64,000 nucleotides of DNA, taken from assembly GCF_030687575.1 (NCBI RefSeq), contig NZ_CP117439.1:4517501-4581500 (forward strand), in the 5' to 3' direction. Source of the stretch: Pseudomonas sp. FP2309. GTDB lineage: Bacteria > Pseudomonadota > Gammaproteobacteria > Pseudomonadales > Pseudomonadaceae. Positions 61,737 to 64,000 of this stretch are shown here, in pieces. The position numbers and the translations under genes are program-made. Within the stretch, counting starts at the first letter, position 1. Every line of letters starts with the position of its first letter. Below the pieces are notes generated by a model. The model ran no database searches and was not told the origin of the DNA. It worked only from the letters and a program-made list of their open reading frames with translations.

Positions 61737-62687
61737 ATGGTTGACATGAAAAAACAAACGACCATAGCTATTTGGGAGGGGTGTGATGCCTCCGTCGCAG
61801 AGGCCCTTCACCGATTCCTTGATCGCTGGGAGCCCTACTCCACAGCATCTAAACGCTATCCGATCGTTCGTCTGGTCGAAGAGCTTATCGACGCTGCCGT
61901 GGCGTCATATGCCGAAACGCTTCCATCGCGTTATCAGGACCATATACCCGGGGCAGGAACGAATGTAGCGTTCAGCGCGATTATCCAGCTTGTTGGCATT
62001 GCCGCTATGGTGCGCCTACAGCGTCAGCTGCTACGAGCTTTTGTTCTGACTCACGACAAGCAGTCGGGGGATGATCGCTGCTTCATTGCGACGCTTGAGA
62101 CGTTGATAGAACTGGTGCTGGCATGTAAGCGCAAGCAGCCGTATACCAAGGATATGGACGGTTTGAACGGTCAACGCTTGAAGGGGTTTTGTAGATTCTG
62201 CGGCGCGCGAGCAGAGCTAGCATTGTTCGCAGAAGGTGAAGGTCAGCGTGACCTTGATGAACACCTACGCCTGAGCAACCTGTACTGCACCACCCACCGC
62301 CCAAAGACACCAGATGGACGCTGGAATCCGGCATACAGGCAAGCAATGAGATCGGTAGCGCAGTTCGACCTAGAGCTGGCCAGATTGAGCAGACAATGCG
62401 CGATACGAGCAGAGCCTAAGGCAAAGTCAGGTGACGAGCTCGTCGACGCTTATATCTTTCGATACATGCTTAGCCAAACCCTACACCTAGCGGACGAAGC
62501 GGAGCTAAGAAATCTCGCTCGATTAATGGTGGACATGAAGCTGACAGACCGAAGAAAGCAAATCCTCGTACTGCAAAAACTTGGCTTCAACCAGTCAGAA
62601 ATTGCTCGCAGACTGGAGATCGAACGCCAAGCAGTATCCAAAACTCTTCGCTCAATTCCTGATTGCTTTCGACTTTCGACAGCATGA
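61737..62687 (+). CDS. Unrecognised DNA-binding-type protein with zinc-ligand-like cysteines
   Basis: 316 residues from ATG 61737 (in-frame alternatives at TTG 61728 and ATG 61746). Middle region has CRFCGARAE ... LYCTTHRP, a possible zinc site. The C-terminus VLQKLGFNQSEIARRLEIERQAVSKTLRSIP is a sigma-factor-type helix-turn-helix. No family recognised; likely a regulator of the adjacent alpA-rep unit or of the island. Confidence 0.65.
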   Translation: MVDMKKQTTIAIWEGCDASVAEALHRFLDRWEPYSTASKRYPIVRLVEELIDAAVASYAETLPSRYQDHIPGAGTNVAFSAIIQLVGIAAMVRLQRQLLRAFVLTHDKQSGDDRCFIATLETLIELVLACKRKQPYTKDMDGLNGQRLKGFCRFCGARAELALFAEGEGQRDLDEHLRLSNLYCTTHRPKTPDGRWNPAYRQAMRSVAQFDLELARLSRQCAIRAEPKAKSGDELVDAYIFRYMLSQTLHLADEAELRNLARLMVDMKLTDRRKQILVLQKLGFNQSEIARRLEIERQAVSKTLRSIPDCFRLSTA

Positions 62688-62819
62688 GTAGTTTAACACG
62701 CGCTGCTACAAATATTGACAATCAGTATATTTTTTAAGAGCACACTTATCAATGCCGAAGCCACACGCCAATAAAATATTAAGCACTCACAATTCAAAAA
62801 TCCTTAAAGAGATATAATT

Positions 62820-63674
62820 ATGTCCAGCACTAAACCAGGGCGAAATAAGCCGTGCCCTTGCGGCTCCGGGTATAAGTATAAATTTTGCCACTATGCAATC
62901 GATACAACCAAACCAGAACGTCCCACAAAAAATATTTTCAATATTAGCCCCGAAGGGCACGAACTCCTATACTCGCTCATGAATATTTCTCGGCAGGCGG
63001 ATATACCGCTACACGAACTATGCATGGAAAACGGGCTGTATTACTTCAAAGACATAACAATAGCTCAATGGGAAAAAATCACTGAATCCTTTGCAAAGGA
63101 TTCGTCATCCACAATGGAACTATTGCAGAATGCTTGGGAGGAAACAAACGATGCCGAGTATTTCAATAGAATGCTTGAAAACTGCTCAAATATAAGCCCG
63201 CTTATAAAGAAAAGAGAAAAAACAATTTCTCAAATTGTGACCAGCCATTTCAGCGAAATGTATGAGATCGCCATCCCTGCATCATTCATGGTGATCGAGG
63301 GACTTTTTAGAGAGTATAACAACATCTCATTCGAGGCGAATCAAGGGATAAGTTACAAGATCAATCTTGAGCCTTATGAAAACACAATGCTTTACGCTGA
63401 CATGTCCGCAACCTTATACTTCACAAAGTTCCTGAATAAACTTATGACAGGTAAGCCTGGTGACACCTCGATTCATCGAAACCCTGTTATGCACGGCGCA
63501 GACAATGAATTCCCCACCAAGCGAAACTCGCTATTACTCTTGCTCACCATATTTGAATTCGCAAGACTAGAAACATCTTTAAAGCTTTGGCCACCGAAAC
63601 CGGAAACCAAGGACGGAAAACACTTCCTGAACGGATATGAAATAAAAATGAGAGAAAACTTTAATCCAAAATAA
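62820..63674 (+). CDS. SEC-C zinc-finger protein with C-terminal HEPN-like domain
   Basis: 284 residues, AT-rich. The N-terminal PGRNKPCPCGSGYKYKFCH is a complete SEC-C motif (C12, C14, C23, H24). A helical middle follows, and near the end RNPVMHG gives R220-x4-H225, the catalytic pattern of HEPN ribonucleases, with LLLLLTIFEFARL after it. HEPN proteins are common in abortive infection and toxin-antitoxin systems. No partner gene adjoins it. Function inferred only. Confidence 0.75.
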   Translation: MSSTKPGRNKPCPCGSGYKYKFCHYAIDTTKPERPTKNIFNISPEGHELLYSLMNISRQADIPLHELCMENGLYYFKDITIAQWEKITESFAKDSSSTMELLQNAWEETNDAEYFNRMLENCSNISPLIKKREKTISQIVTSHFSEMYEIAIPASFMVIEGLFREYNNISFEANQGISYKINLEPYENTMLYADMSATLYFTKFLNKLMTGKPGDTSIHRNPVMHGADNEFPTKRNSLLLLLTIFEFARLETSLKLWPPKPETKDGKHFLNGYEIKMRENFNPK

Positions 63675-64000
63675 AGCTAGTCGCGATCCAGTTCCGCCAG
63701 ACTAGGACAATCAACCATTAATTTCAATGGTTAGCAGTGAACTATTCCCGCTTGACCTGCGTAGCTGCGGCAATCTTCGTCAGTTCGAAAATCTGCAATC
63801 ATTTGTTAGCAGTCAATCTTAAATTACTGCTTCCCCCTCTGCCATGCGTGCGACCGGTCATATCCAACGCAGATGACTGGTCAACACCGATGAGGACCAC
63901 TTTTTAGGTGTAGTGCAACTCCCTATCAAGTAATTAGCTGAAAAGAGAGCGACCTTCCAAGCTACCCATTTATTTTGCGAGGTTTCTTCAGCGTCCATTC
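63675..64000. other. End of window, no gene seen
   Basis: 326 bases after the SEC-C/HEPN gene. No frame with family features. Island sequence continues past the window. Confidence 0.5.

Overview
The window looks like a chromosome segment of a Pseudomonas species of the fluorescens group. Support comes from gene order (recJ, thrC-hom-dsbC-xerD, rplS-trmD-rimM-rpsP, ffh, purL/mltF), a DUF3509 gene, high GC with Pseudomonas-type codon use, and REP-like palindromes between genes. Identification rests on protein families read by eye; no database search was run.

Positions 1-43,860 are mostly core chromosome. In order they hold an aminoacyl-phosphatidylglycerol synthase overlapping a VirJ-type hydrolase; recJ and yaeQ; a CoA-transferase and a periplasmic binding protein; a DUF3509 gene; thrC, hom, dsbC and xerD; the rplS-trmD-rimM-rpsP ribosomal operon; ffh with a CcsA-like gene and a CorC-like gene; an MFS transporter; purT and a queuosine-precursor transporter; a DUF1289/gamma-carbonic anhydrase/NUDIX cluster; a second NUDIX and an L,D-transpeptidase; a complete N-acetylglucosamine operon (nagR-nagA-nagB-EIIA/HPr/EI-nagE) with operators visible in its promoter; purL and mltF; a lipoprotein hydrolase; and an autotransporter.

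At 43,881-43,895 lies a 15-base remnant encoding the last residues and stop of GMP synthase (IEWE-stop, minus strand), just before a terminator. The rest of guaA is missing. I read this as one end of a genomic island inserted at the 3' end of guaA, running to the end of the window and beyond. The island is a mosaic with stretches of lower GC and many defence-like genes: an unrecognised two-gene membrane operon, an OLD-nuclease/UvrD-helicase pair of Gabija type, a decayed IS5-family element, a probable PD-(D/E)XK nuclease gene, a frameshifted gene with a possible PIN-like start, and a SEC-C/HEPN gene.

The mobility module is unusual. It has an IncP-like oriT between divergent traJ and traK, then trbJ-trbK-trbL, a primase-type replication gene with alpA, and iteron-like repeats. 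No relaxase, coupling protein, T4SS ATPase or integrase lies inside the window. The simplest hypothesis is a defence-carrying integrative mobilizable element that depends on an IncP-type helper plasmid but brings its own TrbJ/TrbK/TrbL. The right end lies outside the window, so this is unproven.
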